DNA of 64,000 nucleotides from Lentisphaerae bacterium GWF2_50_93 (GCA_001804815.1 MHBI01000019.1:1-64000); one strand, 5' to 3'; shown: positions 8,047 through 17,122, counted from the stretch's first letter. Notes: generated from the sequence alone by a model not told the origin. Numbers and translations: made by a program.

Positions 8047-9450
8047 ATGTCTGAAAAATTCGATATCTGCGTCATAGGCGCCGGTCCTGGCGGCTACGTC
8101 GCCGCCATACGCGCGGCCCAGAACGGTGCGAAAGTCGCAATTGTCGAGAAGGAATATTTCGGCGGTACATGTTTGAACTGGGGCTGCATACCGACAAAGA
8201 CCCTCATAGCTTCCTCTGAAGTCCTGCACAAGGCGAAGGCGGCCGCTGATTTCGGAGTGAAGATAACAGGCGAAGTTTCCCCCGACTGGCCGGCTATGCT
8301 TGGAAGAAAGACTTCCGTCGTCGAAAAACTGCGCGGCGGGATCGGGATGCTTCTGAAAAATGCTGGTGTCACGTCATTCACAGGAGCGGCTTCTTTTGCC
8401 GACAGGAAGACACTCAATGTCGTGGATGCCGACGGCAGGAAGGAGAAGGTTTCAGCCGAGAAGTTCATAATCGCCAGCGGTTCCGAGCCGGTCGTGCCGG
8501 GATTCATACCGAAGTCAAAACGCATCATCACCTCGACCGAACTTCTTTCAATAAGCGAAATTCCAAAAAGCCTTCTCGTACTCGGCGGCGGAGTTATTGG
8601 CTGCGAGTTCGCCTGTCTCTTTGCGGAGCTTGGAACAAAAGTTACTGTCGTTGAAATGATGCCGAACATTCTTCCTCTCCAGGACAAGGAGCTTTCCAGG
8701 ATCCTGTCAAGGGAGATGAAGGCGCACGGAATCGATATTTTCGTAGGTTCGCCTATGGCGGACATCGAGGCTGACGGGAAGTCGGTGAGCGGCGTAGTAG
8801 GCAAGGAAAGACTTTCCGCGGACTACATGCTTGTATCAATCGGCAGGGCGCCGGTGACCAAATCCCTCAATCTCGTGGCCGCCGGAATCACTGCCAATGA
8901 AAAAGGATGGATCCCGGTCGATGCGAAATGCAGGACGAATGTCGGCGGCATCTACGCGATCGGCGATGTGACCGGCCGTGTTCAGCTTGCGCATTTCGCA
9001 AGTGCGATGGGGCTCTGCGCCGCCGACAACGCTACTGGAAAGAACTGCGAATTCCGCGAGGATCTTGTTCCCGGATGCATATTCACCAGTCCGGAGATCG
9101 GGACTGTCGGACTCAGCGAGGAGCAGTGCAAGGAGAAGAGCATCGCGTACAATGTCGGAAAATTCCCGTTCGCGGCGCTTGGCAAGGCGATGGCGATTAA
9201 CGAAACTTCCGGGTTCTGCAAGATCATTGCGGATGCAGCGACGGATCAGGTTTTGGGAGTACATATAGTCGGCCCCCATGCGACGGATCTGATTTCCGAG
9301 GCTGTCACGGCAATGAACCTTGAAGTCACGGCTAGGTCGCTTGGCAGGGCGATACATGCGCATCCGACTCTTGGAGAGGCGATGATGGAGGCCGCACATG
9401 CGGTCCACGGTGAATCAGTCCATGTCGTCGCCCCCAGGAAACACAAATAA
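8047..9450 (+). CDS. lpdA: dihydrolipoyl dehydrogenase
   Basis: The 467-residue flavoprotein oxidises dihydrolipoamide with NAD+ as E3 of 2-oxoacid dehydrogenase or glycine cleavage complexes. Visible features are the FAD-binding GAGPGGYVAAIRA (residues 11-23), the redox disulfide in GGTCLNWGCIPTK (Cys42, Cys47), the NAD-binding LVLGGGVIGCEFA near 180, the second FAD motif YAIGDVTG near 305, and the C-terminal catalytic HAHPTLGE. No E1, E2 or gcv genes are adjacent, so the partner complex is encoded elsewhere. AAGAAAGG precedes the ATG. Length and motifs are complete. Confidence 0.95.
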   Translation: MSEKFDICVIGAGPGGYVAAIRAAQNGAKVAIVEKEYFGGTCLNWGCIPTKTLIASSEVLHKAKAAADFGVKITGEVSPDWPAMLGRKTSVVEKLRGGIGMLLKNAGVTSFTGAASFADRKTLNVVDADGRKEKVSAEKFIIASGSEPVVPGFIPKSKRIITSTELLSISEIPKSLLVLGGGVIGCEFACLFAELGTKVTVVEMMPNILPLQDKELSRILSREMKAHGIDIFVGSPMADIEADGKSVSGVVGKERLSADYMLVSIGRAPVTKSLNLVAAGITANEKGWIPVDAKCRTNVGGIYAIGDVTGRVQLAHFASAMGLCAADNATGKNCEFREDLVPGCIFTSPEIGTVGLSEEQCKEKSIAYNVGKFPFAALGKAMAINETSGFCKIIADAATDQVLGVHIVGPHATDLISEAVTAMNLEVTARSLGRAIHAHPTLGEAMMEAAHAVHGESVHVVAPRKHK

Positions 9451-9461
9451 AATTGGCAGTG

Positions 9462-10208
9462 ATGAAAACCAAGACTAAAAAGCGCCTGAAAAAGACAATC
9501 CTGTTCTTCTGTGCGTCCATGATCGTCCTGATCGTGGGGCTTTATTTCTGTCTTGGATATATTGTCAAGACCGCCGTCATTGGCATTGTGCCCCGGATAA
9601 CAGGTACGCCGGTCAAGATGGAAAGCTTCAGCTTTTCCATGTTCAGCGGGAAAGCGCGGATGAAGAATTTCGTGATAGGGAATCCGGAGGGGTTCAGCAC
9701 GGAATACGCGTTCAGCCTCAACGAGCTGGTGGTTGAAGTGGACATGGATACTTTGTTCTCGAAGAAGATCGTGATAGACGAGATCAGGGTCAACGGCGTC
9801 GACGTGATCTATGAACAGGGTATGACCACGAGCAACCTCAAGGAGATAAGGGCCAATGTAAAGAGTTACACAGGCAAGGAAAAGGACAAGAGACAGGAGG
9901 AGACGGCAGATTCTCCCAGAAGGGAGGAGAAGGAGAGGGTGGAGGCTAGAAAGGTGCAGATAAACAATTTTTATTTCAACGATGTCAAGGTGTCGCTGAG
10001 CGTGTTCCTTCTCCAGGGTGCTAAGACGTCGATTCCAATTCCAGACATCCATATTGAGGATATTGGAAAAGAGGGGGATGGCGTGACGGCAGGCGAGGCG
10101 GCAGTCCAGATTTTCAACGCAATATACAAATCCATTGGCAAGACTGCGTCTACAGGAACCGATCCTGTGAAGGGACTGGGAGATAGCCTGAAAGGTATTT
10201 TCAAGTAG
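9462..10208 (+). CDS. membrane-anchored AsmA-like protein
   Basis: The protein has about 248 residues, with a Lys-rich N-terminus and one membrane segment (about residues 12-35), then an extracytoplasmic domain. The stretch KMESFSFSMFSGKARMKNF followed by KIVIDEIRVNGVDVIYE resembles the N-terminal portion of AsmA/TamB-like proteins, which act in envelope lipid homeostasis. It is far shorter than full AsmA. A charged, Lys/Glu-rich linker lies near residues 135-165. I start at the ATG at 9462; TTG at 9453 and GTG at 9459 are in frame but poorly supported. It is followed by an ABC auxiliary lipoprotein, consistent with an outer-envelope lipid role. That function is inferred. Confidence 0.65.
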   Translation: MKTKTKKRLKKTILFFCASMIVLIVGLYFCLGYIVKTAVIGIVPRITGTPVKMESFSFSMFSGKARMKNFVIGNPEGFSTEYAFSLNELVVEVDMDTLFSKKIVIDEIRVNGVDVIYEQGMTTSNLKEIRANVKSYTGKEKDKRQEETADSPRREEKERVEARKVQINNFYFNDVKVSLSVFLLQGAKTSIPIPDIHIEDIGKEGDGVTAGEAAVQIFNAIYKSIGKTASTGTDPVKGLGDSLKGIFK

Positions 10209-10333
10209 TCGGCTGTCTGCTGAAGATGGCGGTATCATGCCGGTAAGCCACAAATATTTTGAATTCAAAAGAATCCGGTGTATTTTTACGGGTTGCCATG
10301 AATCGACAGCCAACAAGTTAATCTGAGGGTTTT

Positions 10334-10885
10334 ATGCCGGGTAATTTCATTTTCAGAACAGCGATGCTTTCGATAGCGGTGCTTTTTCTTGCGGGATGCT
10401 TTTTCACCAAGGAGACATTTGTTCCGGTGAAATATTATGACATTGGAAATCCCGACCCCTCGAAGTTTTCAAAGATATCCCTGAAGGCCGGCGCATTTAC
10501 TGTCACAGGCCCATACAAGCAGGAGATGGTCTACAGGTCTGAGAAAAACGAACTGATCAAGGAGCCGTACAGCAGATGGGCCATAGCGCCGGACGTTATG
10601 TTGAGGCGTTATCTTAAAATGGCCTTTGCCGACGGCAAAGGCAAAGTGGAATATACGGTCACCGGAAACATTCTCGCGTTCGAAGCGGATCTTGCCAGGA
10701 AGGAGGCTGTATTGACTGTCGAATACCGGATTACGCCTTCTCTTCCAGCCAATTCGGCATATGTTGAAAAAACCTCAACGTTCAGGAAGAAGATGGATGA
10801 ATCCGAAGCCGAGGCTTTTGCAGGGGCGATGGCCGGTGCCGTCTCGGATTTCGCTGAATCGATAGCGGCTGATGCAATAAAATAA
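10334..10885 (+). CDS. ABC-type transport auxiliary lipoprotein (PqiC/DUF330-like)
   Basis: The 183-residue lipoprotein has a signal peptide ending in the lipobox LAGC, lipidated at about Cys22. The mature part opens with VPVKYYDIGNP, which matches the PKYYTL-like start of the ABC_trans_aux family. It continues with VYRSEKNELIKEPYSRWAIAPDVMLRRYL, the conserved core in which a short name-giving Tyr-Arg segment is followed by a WA.P..ml motif. Family members work with Mla/Pqi-type lipid transporters in the periplasm. No permease or MCE gene is beside it. GAGGG precedes the ATG, and the CBS gene follows after 12 bases. Confidence 0.75.
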   Translation: MPGNFIFRTAMLSIAVLFLAGCFFTKETFVPVKYYDIGNPDPSKFSKISLKAGAFTVTGPYKQEMVYRSEKNELIKEPYSRWAIAPDVMLRRYLKMAFADGKGKVEYTVTGNILAFEADLARKEAVLTVEYRITPSLPANSAYVEKTSTFRKKMDESEAEAFAGAMAGAVSDFAESIAADAIK

Positions 10886-10897
10886 CAGGAGCTTGAA

Positions 10898-11356
10898 ATG
10901 AAACTGAAGAAAATACTCGCCGAGAAACCCAGGAATAATGTTATTTATTCAGTAAAGTCGACCGCCACGCTCAAGGACGTGGTGATGAAGATGGTCGAGC
11001 ACAATGTCGGATGCCTGCTCGTTACAGATCCCGGGAATCCCGACAAGTATGTCGGCATAATCGCCCAGACGGACATCATCAGGAAATGCTCCGAAGACGG
11101 GAATTTCTATGAGACCAAGGTTGAAGATATAATGATAAAACAGCTTGTCGTCGCTACCGGAGAGGATGAAGTTGATTACATCGTGAAAGTCATGAAAAGG
11201 CATAAGATCCACCATATACCTGTCATAGAGAAGGGCAAGATAGCCGGAATCATCTCCATCACGGACATAATTGGTTCGATGCACGAGGAGGATGAGATCA
11301 AGATACGCTACCTCAGCGACTACATGGGCGGAACCTACGGAAGCAATGTGTACTGA
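10898..11356 (+). CDS. tandem CBS-domain protein
   Basis: The 152-residue cytosolic protein consists of two CBS domains forming a Bateman module: residues about 15-75 (VKSTATLKDVVMKMVEHNVGCLLV ... GIIAQTDIIRK) and 80-140 (EDIMIKQLVVATGEDEVDYIVKVMKRHKIHHIPVI ... GIISITDIIG). Such stand-alone modules bind adenine nucleotides and regulate partner proteins; the partner is unknown here. CAGGAG lies 8 bases before the ATG. The 12-base gap from the lipoprotein suggests co-transcription. Confidence 0.85.
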   Translation: MKLKKILAEKPRNNVIYSVKSTATLKDVVMKMVEHNVGCLLVTDPGNPDKYVGIIAQTDIIRKCSEDGNFYETKVEDIMIKQLVVATGEDEVDYIVKVMKRHKIHHIPVIEKGKIAGIISITDIIGSMHEEDEIKIRYLSDYMGGTYGSNVY

Positions 11357-11508
11357 ATAAAATCACGGTGATGGATTAATGGATTTCTGGATTGCTGGGT
11401 TTATGTTCAAGTCCAATTTCTTATATGCCATTTGGGATTTTCCCTCCATGTGATTTTTTTGTATGACTCTTTGTGTTGCATTAATCCATTGAACGACAGT
11501 GGAATAAA

Positions 11509-12030
11509 ATGAAGCTTCCAAAACCCAAAGTCCTTATTTCCGAACGGCGTATCCGCAAGAGGGTAGCCGAACTCGGAAACCAGATCTCCTCCGACTATGA
11601 GGATCAGGATCTCACTGTAATATTCATTTCGACAGGAGCCGTGATCTTTGCTTCCGACCTTGTGAGGAACATAAGCCTGCCAATTCAGATAGACAGCATT
11701 TCCGCAAGTTCTTACACCGGGATTAAAAGTTCCGGCAGGGTCAAGGTCGATTCCCGTCTTAAGATTGATATCAGGGGGAAAAATGTGCTGATCGTCGATG
11801 ACATTCTTGACAGCGGCAGGACCCTGCTGAAAATCATGGGGGCTTTGAAGAGGGAAAAGCCGGCTGACATCAGGATATGCGTCCTTCTGGACAAGGCTTC
11901 AAAAAGGGTTGGACAAATCAGGCCGGACTATTCTGGCTTCTCGATACCGGACGTGTTTGTATACGGATATGGACTCGACTACGACGGATACTGCCGCAAT
12001 CTTCCTTGCGTGGCGTTCCTGGAGAAGTAA
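11509..12030 (+). CDS. hpt: hypoxanthine phosphoribosyltransferase
   Basis: The 173-residue purine-salvage enzyme transfers phosphoribose from PRPP to hypoxanthine or guanine. The PRPP-binding motif is VLIVDDILDSGRTL (about residues 87-100). The flexible-loop SSYTGIKSSGRVK and the base-binding C-terminal FVYGYGLDYDGYCRNLP are both family hallmarks. Length is normal. The Shine-Dalgarno is weak (GTGGA). The upstream 150 bases contain a TGGAT-rich dispersed repeat (11371-11400) and no gene. Confidence 0.92.
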   Translation: MKLPKPKVLISERRIRKRVAELGNQISSDYEDQDLTVIFISTGAVIFASDLVRNISLPIQIDSISASSYTGIKSSGRVKVDSRLKIDIRGKNVLIVDDILDSGRTLLKIMGALKREKPADIRICVLLDKASKRVGQIRPDYSGFSIPDVFVYGYGLDYDGYCRNLPCVAFLEK

Positions 12031-12035
12031 TTCCA

Positions 12036-12167
12036 ACCACTCAACAGATTGTGCCGATGGAGAGGATCGAGAACAGGATACTGCTCATACGTGGCCACAA
12101 GGTCATGCTCGACAGGGATCTTGCACTACTGTACTGCGTTAAGGATACATTGAGAAAGGTAATATAA
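12036..12167 (+). pseudogene. ORF6N-domain gene remnant
   Basis: Directly after hpt the plus strand encodes VPMERIENRILLIRGHK followed by VMLDRDLALLYCV, matching the start of ORF6N domain proteins (phage anti-repressor/KilA-N associated), where the usual text is IENRILLIRGHKVMLDRDLAELYGV. After about 30 matching residues the similarity stops and the frame closes at 12167. No further ORF6N or KilA-C sequence follows. This is a 5' fragment of a widely transferred gene, left after deletion. Confidence 0.6.
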
Positions 12168-12382
12168 TTAAAGTTGGCGAAACTATTCAGTTCGGCTGGT
12201 CTGTTTGTTTGGCTAGATTGATTTAAAATTAAAGAATAAATAATATCCGGAAGTATTCAATTCCACAATCGGGACGATTATGTGTCTGATGCAACTGAAT
12301 AGCATTTTAGGGAGAATAAAACACAGGGCTGAAGAACAGCCGGTTCAGATTTTAGAAGTGCGTAAAGGACTGAATTATCAGC

Positions 12383-12751
12383 TCAGTTCTCTTTTTCTTC
12401 CGGAGGCACTTCTTCTTCTGCGACGACTTCATCGGTCTCGGGCATATCTTCTGAAGCGTCTTCAACGCCATCGGTTTCCTCGACGACGTCCTCGTCGGCC
12501 TGGTTGTCCAGAAGCCAGTCAGAAAGTGCCTGGTGGTTTGGTTCGCAGGGAACCTTGGCCTGGCAGCTGCAGCAGCGGAATTCCTTGATCTTCCCGCCTT
12601 CAATGACAGGAGTGGTCTCGTAGTCGTGGTCGCCTTCCGGGCTCAGGTAAACAAGCTTGCTGCGGACGGTCGCTCCGTCAATGACTTCTTCGACCTCGGT
12701 TGCGCCGCATGACGGACATACAAATACCAGTTCATCGTTGATGTTAGGCAT
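12383..12751 (-). CDS. small zinc-ribbon-like protein with acidic tail
   Basis: The 122-residue soluble protein has two Cys pairs, CPSC near residue 12 and CCSC near residue 60, spaced like a zinc ribbon. The last 40 residues are almost all Asp, Glu, Val and Pro, an acidic disordered tail. I do not recognise a named family. GGAG lies 9 bases before the ATG. It stands alone on the minus strand between an ORF6N remnant and a MITE-like element. A nucleic-acid or protein-binding role is only a guess from the fold. Confidence 0.7.
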   Translation of the reverse strand: MPNINDELVFVCPSCGATEVEEVIDGATVRSKLVYLSPEGDHDYETTPVIEGGKIKEFRCCSCQAKVPCEPNHQALSDWLLDNQADEDVVEETDGVEDASEDMPETDEVVAEEEVPPEEKEN

Positions 12752-12907
12752 ATCTCTTATTCTCCATATGATTTTATTTTAACAAGTTGACTACCATAAG
12801 ATGATATATTTGGATTTCAACAGGATATTTGACGAAAAAATAAACTTCTTGAAACTTGTAGAAATATAGGAATCGTGGAATTTCATGGTTGGCATGCCAA
12901 TCCATAA

Positions 12908-13187
12908 AGGGAACCTCTAAAAATTCGCATTTGGCGCGTTGCGGAAGATTTTTGAAAGCGCAAAGAGAATTTCTGACAGAGGCGTATCCAAAGCGATACG
13001 CCGACTTAGGAACATTCTTCTTTGAGCCAAAAAGATCCGCAACCCAAAGGGCGACAGATTCTTATGGATTCCGGTGGCGTCGAAAATCCAGTCACAGCCC
13101 GCTGCGGGGCTGCTCCTGGCGTTTGCTTCTAGCCGTATCTCCATAATCTCCTGTCGCGCGCCATATGCCAATTTTTAGAGGTTCCCT
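12908..13187. mobile_element. 280-bp MITE-like element with 18-bp perfect TIRs
   Basis: AGGGAACCTCTAAAAATT at 12908-12925 is exactly complementary to 13170-13187. The inverted similarity continues imperfectly another 12 bases (GCATTTGGCGCG versus GCATATGGCGCG). Inside are 220 bp with open frames on both strands but no recognisable protein. The size and lack of a transposase fit a non-autonomous miniature transposon. A diverged copy of one terminus lies at 13459-13482. Confidence 0.75.
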
Positions 13188-13283
13188 AAAGTATCATAGG
13201 GTTTGATTTATTATTTCAGTCCGCCCTGACAGGGAGGCTGCGGCGTGACATCCTCCGCGCTTTTCGTTGCTTCAAGGGAAGGA

Positions 13284-13359
13284 TGGTGGGCCCGGCAGGA
13301 ATCGAACCTGCGACCAAGTGATTATGAGTCACCTGCTCTAACCGCTGAGCTACGGACCC
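13284..13359 (-). tRNA. tRNA with CAT anticodon, likely tRNA-Ile2 (lysidine)
   Basis: The gene is 76 nt with CCA encoded. The acceptor stem GGGTCCG pairs with CGGGCCC, the D arm is GCTC..GAGC, the anticodon loop is CTCATAA, and the T arm is GCAGG-TTCGATT-CCTGC. The CAT anticodon could be Met or Ile2. The body, in particular GTTAGAGCAGGTGACTCATA followed by ATCACTTGGTCGC, resembles bacterial tRNA-Ile2 (read after lysidine modification of C34) more than elongator tRNA-Met. Confidence 0.93.
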
Positions 13360-13458
13360 GTGTCAGATGTGTGGAAAATTCAGTGTCAGCCTGTAAATTA
13401 CTCAAAAGGTCGTCAAAGGCAAGTTCAAAGAGTAGTTTTTCCTTTGAATTTTACTTTT

Positions 13459-13482
13459 GCGCGCCGTATGCTAATTTCTAGG
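13459..13482. repeat. solo terminus of the 12.9-kb MITE-like element
   Basis: GCGCGCCGTATGCTAATTTC followed by TAGG resembles the inner right end of the element at 12908-13187 (GCGCGCCATATGCCAATTTT, then TAGAGG), with three or four differences. It is probably a decayed or truncated copy. The spacing places the tRNA between the two. Confidence 0.5.
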
Positions 13483-13631
13483 CTGAGGGGATTGCAAAGA
13501 CGGTCAGAATTCAGTAGCTAGTCAGAATGAATGAAAAATAGGTCTGCATTGAATTTAAATTTATTCTGAATTCTGAATCCTGTCTTCTGAATTCCTGCAA
13601 AATGGACTCGTATTATTAAGAGGCGTTCCTG

Positions 13632-14387
13632 ATGAAAAGATTTTTCAACTGCATCATGCTGGTCCTGGGCATTGTCCTGTTGTCATCCTGCGATCAGGGC
13701 GCTGGAGAGGAAACCAGGCATCCGATGTATATAAAGGCCCAGAAGCTCAAGGAGAAGGGCAGTTTTGCCGAATCTGCAAAGGCCTTCGAGGAATATGTCA
13801 GAATAAATCCTTACTCTGCAAAATCCCATTATGAGCTTGCTGCAATATATGATGAAAGCCTTGATGACGCCGTCCTTTCCATCTACCATTATAGGAAATT
13901 CCTGGAACTTGAGCCTGACTCACAGGAAAGAAAGAAGATAGAGATCTGGATACAGGCCGTGGAGAAGGAATACTGTTCGCAGCTCAAGTCTAAATATCCC
14001 GACGACGACACAAGGACGCAGCTGGAAATATTAAAGGAAAGGGAGAAAAGGTACATATTGCACCTTACCCAGTTCAGGAGTGAGAATGCATATCTGAAAG
14101 GACAGCTCGGACAGAGGTTGAATCCGCAGATGGCCACGGAACAGCCAATCCAGGAAAACCCATCGGCCAGGCCTTCTGCGGACATCGCCCTCAGGAAGAA
14201 GGAGATCCCTGACTTCTATGTGGTGAAAAGCGGCGACACCCTGTCAAGGATATCCAAGGAAATCTACGGTGACATAAGATATTTCAAGCTCATATTCGAC
14301 GCCAACAAGGATACGCTCACTTCGGAGAACCTGCAGATCGGACAGAAGCTCAAGATCCCGAAGCTGCCTGAAAAGCCACAGGAATGA
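13632..14387 (+). CDS. LysM lipoprotein with TPR-like repeats
   Basis: The 251-residue protein has a lipobox signal peptide (LLSSC, Cys about 20). Residues about 35-120 form TPR-like helices (AQKLKEKGSFAESAKAFEEY, then AKSHYELAAIYDESLDDAVL). A helical, coiled-coil-prone stretch follows to about residue 160. The C-terminus is one LysM domain (YVVKSGDTLSRISKEIYGD ... LQIGQKLKIP), which binds peptidoglycan. It is therefore an envelope-anchored cell-wall-binding protein. Its specific role is unknown. The ATG is preceded by AAGAGGCG. Confidence 0.85.
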   Translation: MKRFFNCIMLVLGIVLLSSCDQGAGEETRHPMYIKAQKLKEKGSFAESAKAFEEYVRINPYSAKSHYELAAIYDESLDDAVLSIYHYRKFLELEPDSQERKKIEIWIQAVEKEYCSQLKSKYPDDDTRTQLEILKEREKRYILHLTQFRSENAYLKGQLGQRLNPQMATEQPIQENPSARPSADIALRKKEIPDFYVVKSGDTLSRISKEIYGDIRYFKLIFDANKDTLTSENLQIGQKLKIPKLPEKPQE

Positions 14388-14489
14388 AAATAAGGAAACG
14401 GCATTTCGGAGAGATGGAGAAACGGCGATGGAAGATCAATTGGAAAACAGATTTTTTTGAAATTTACTTAACATAAGAAAGTTCTCATC

Positions 14490-15248
14490 ATGAAGCGTTT
14501 TATAAGTCCGACAGGGATTGGGATGTTTCTCCTTGGCGCTTCGATTGCGCTCGGGATACTGCTTTCCTCCCAGACTATTTCCAATGCCGTCGTGAGGATG
14601 AAGCAGGCCAACAATATACGTGTCAAAGGCCTGGCCGAAGAGAAGATCGTGTCAAACCATGCCGCCTGGCTCTGTGAGATACGCTCGAAATCCGGGGAGC
14701 TGCGCCAATGCTTCGACGAACTTGACAGGTCAAAGAACGCCGTGCAGGAATATCTTAAGACGGCGGGAGTTCCGGATGCGGCCATCTCATTGAAGTCAAT
14801 TGTGACCGACTATGAGTACAAGCTCAATGAAAAGGGACAGAAGACGAACACCCTGGAGAATTACATCCTGACGCAGGTCTTTGAGATTAGGACTTCGGAC
14901 GTCAAGCTTGTTGACAAGGTTTCAAAGAGCGTGACAGAGCTTATAAGGAACGGTATCCAGATATCTTCGTTCCCGCCGGAATACGTCAATGTCGAGATCG
15001 AGGATATAAAGATGAGACTTCTCGCCAAGGCCACTGCTAACGGCTACGAGAGGGCGAATATTCTTGCCAGAAACAGCAATGGGAAGGTGGGGCTGCTTAA
15101 TTCGGCGTCGCAGGGAGTCTTCCAGATAACCCCTCTCAACTCCACAGATGTCTCGGATTCGGGCCAGTACGACACTTCGACGATCGAGAAGACAGTCAAG
15201 GCGGTGGTGACCCTCGAGTTCAATGTCGAGGGGAACTCCAGGAATTGA
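14490..15248 (+). CDS. SIMPL-domain (DUF541) protein
   Basis: The 252-residue protein has an N-terminal signal anchor (about residues 8-32) and an extracytoplasmic SIMPL/DUF541 domain. Family landmarks are IRVKGLAEEKIVSNHAAW at the start, an SLKSIVTDYEYKLNEKGQKT segment in the middle, and LLAKATANGYERANILAR near the end. Members form oligomeric rings in the periplasm; functions are poorly defined (stress or outer-membrane related). No operon partner is obvious: it lies 102 bases after the LysM lipoprotein on the same strand. Confidence 0.82.
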   Translation: MKRFISPTGIGMFLLGASIALGILLSSQTISNAVVRMKQANNIRVKGLAEEKIVSNHAAWLCEIRSKSGELRQCFDELDRSKNAVQEYLKTAGVPDAAISLKSIVTDYEYKLNEKGQKTNTLENYILTQVFEIRTSDVKLVDKVSKSVTELIRNGIQISSFPPEYVNVEIEDIKMRLLAKATANGYERANILARNSNGKVGLLNSASQGVFQITPLNSTDVSDSGQYDTSTIEKTVKAVVTLEFNVEGNSRN

Positions 15249-15361
15249 AGTGGTACGCCCCTCCCGGAATCTTTAGGGAACATCTATTATCCTGCTGGGA
15301 TTATTTCGGACAGCATCTATATTATAACTGTTAATTTCAAGACACATCAAAGGTTGATACA

Positions 15362-16198
15362 ATGGAAGAGAAGACCAGTGGCGTGAAAGACAGTCCGGAA
15401 GTCCAGAAGGAAGAAGCGACGCCTTATGTCATTGAACTTTTTTTTGAGAAGAAGCCTGAGCTGAACAAGGACAACCTTCTGGAGGCCCTTAAAAAATATA
15501 CTTCCAATCCTGAGATAGACACCTTTTCTGAAACCGAGAGGACCACCCTTGCCGCCGGCGATATCGAAAATCCATCCTGCAGAATTAAAATAAGCATGGA
15601 ACAGATTCCATTCGACCGTGAAAGCCTGCTTGATTACGCATCATCGCTGAGGCAGAGCTGGAGCTGGCGTACCGCCAAGGACACGATCCGGAACTGCACC
15701 ATGATTGTCAAGATAAGCGATGAATACTCCGATGAGATCGCCTATAACCAGAGGGTGAACCTCCTCCGGAACATATTGCGGGCGTTGGTTGAGAAGATCG
15801 ACTGCTGCGCCGTCCATTTCCCGATGACCCAGCAGTTCACCAAGCCTGAAAATTACGTATATTCATTCTGTGACCCGTCTCCCGACAAGCTCTACGGCTT
15901 CATAAACGTCCGATTCTTCAAGATACATGACAGCGACGACATGGTGATGGACACCATCGGGCTGAATGCGATAGGCCTGAACGATGTGCAGTGCAGCTTC
16001 AAAAGGTACAATCCGAAGGATATATCAAACATTCTCTTCAATACTGCCTATTATCTCTTCGACAACGGCAATGTCATCATTGACGGCGACACGGTCCAGG
16101 GTCTCAAGCGCACCGACAGGTGGGTCTGCAAGAAGGAGATGTCGCTCGTAGCCCCCAAGAGAATAGTGCTGGACATCGCCCCCGGCCTGTATAAGTAA
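15362..16198 (+). CDS. DUF4261-domain protein
   Basis: The 278-residue soluble protein has no signal peptide. The C-terminal part contains VMDTIGLNAIGLNDVQCSFK, then NTAYYLFDNGNVIIDGDTVQ, which resemble the conserved region of DUF4261 proteins. The centre (residues 75-140) is likely the N-terminal part of the same fold. The function of the family is unknown. It follows the SIMPL gene by 113 bases on the same strand. Confidence 0.65.
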   Translation: MEEKTSGVKDSPEVQKEEATPYVIELFFEKKPELNKDNLLEALKKYTSNPEIDTFSETERTTLAAGDIENPSCRIKISMEQIPFDRESLLDYASSLRQSWSWRTAKDTIRNCTMIVKISDEYSDEIAYNQRVNLLRNILRALVEKIDCCAVHFPMTQQFTKPENYVYSFCDPSPDKLYGFINVRFFKIHDSDDMVMDTIGLNAIGLNDVQCSFKRYNPKDISNILFNTAYYLFDNGNVIIDGDTVQGLKRTDRWVCKKEMSLVAPKRIVLDIAPGLYK

Positions 16199-16282
16199 GG
16201 CGGAAATCTTGTCGAGTCCTGTCGTTACCGTGAATTAAATAGCCATTGCTCTCTGTTTACCTTGAATTCAGCTATACCCTGT

Positions 16283-17122
16283 CTATCTGTTCCATTCCGT
16301 ATCTGAAGCCTCGATCTCGAATGGGCTTTTGATGACGGGTCTCAGGATAAGCCTGCCTTTGAGGGTTTCAGGCGCACGGCCCGAAAAAGAATAGCCTCCT
16401 CAGCCATATTTGAATTCGCCTGACCAGAGCTTCTCCCCTGAGGCTGAGAGGACTTCAAAGCCAGGAGCGCCATCATTCCTGTTCTCTGGAAGAAGGGAGA
16501 AGTCATTTCCCTTCCTGTCTTTATAGTTCAATGAAAATGAAACTGTTCCGTCGGATTTTTCCTTTATAGAGAGTTTGGCTGTGAAAGGAGGGCCGGCAAG
16601 TAATTCCATTTTTGAATCTTCAGCAAGGTTGATTGTGTTTTCGAAATCAGCGGTTTTCCAGGAACTTGCTTCCCATTTGCCGCCTTTTTCATCGGTTGCC
16701 CAAATCTCGTAGGAACTGAAATCGTGCATGCCGGCCGGTACTTTGAATGTTCCGTCCCTGGAACTGTATCTGATATCAAGGTTCTTGTCGCTGTTGGATT
16801 CCGTGAGCACGGAATCCCCTTTGAAAGGGAAGCTGATGGTTGCGAGTTTTCCGGAATATCCATCCGGATTGAATTCTTCTACTTTAGCCTCTTTGTATCC
16901 TGGAATACTTGTCATGAAGTAAAAGGCATAGCAGATGCAGCCGATCAGGGCAAAGGATAACAAGATTCCTATAGCGCCTATAAGGGACAGGATTATTCCA
17001 GCCGCCGTATTTTTCTTTTTCAGGAGGAGTACTCCGATTACAGTGATAGCTGCTGCGCCAAAAGCTAATACAAGGGCGATCGCGCCCCATACTGCAACTA
17101 CAGAATATAGCACCGACTGCAT
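16283..17122 (-). CDS. two-TM membrane protein, C-terminus cut by in-frame UGA
   Basis: The protein has two N-terminal membrane segments (about residues 8-33 and 42-68, separated by LLKKKN) and a soluble extracytoplasmic beta-rich domain. The first stop is TGA at 16400-16402, giving 240 residues ending SGEFKYG. Translation in the same frame continues for 38 plausible residues (GGYSFSGRAPETLKGRLILR and onward) to TAG at 16283. Because the extension has ordinary coding character, the UGA looks like a recent nonsense change, possibly of TGG. GGGGG precedes the ATG. I do not recognise the family. Confidence 0.65.

Noticed and set aside
12889..13171. Open frames on both strands inside the 12.9-kb repeat
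   Set aside because: They lie within the MITE-like element; no protein family, no initiation signals.
13245..13481. 78-residue plus-strand frame with RQESNLRPSDYESPALTAEL
   Set aside because: This is the familiar false peptide from translating the complement of a tRNA gene; the tRNA on the minus strand explains it.
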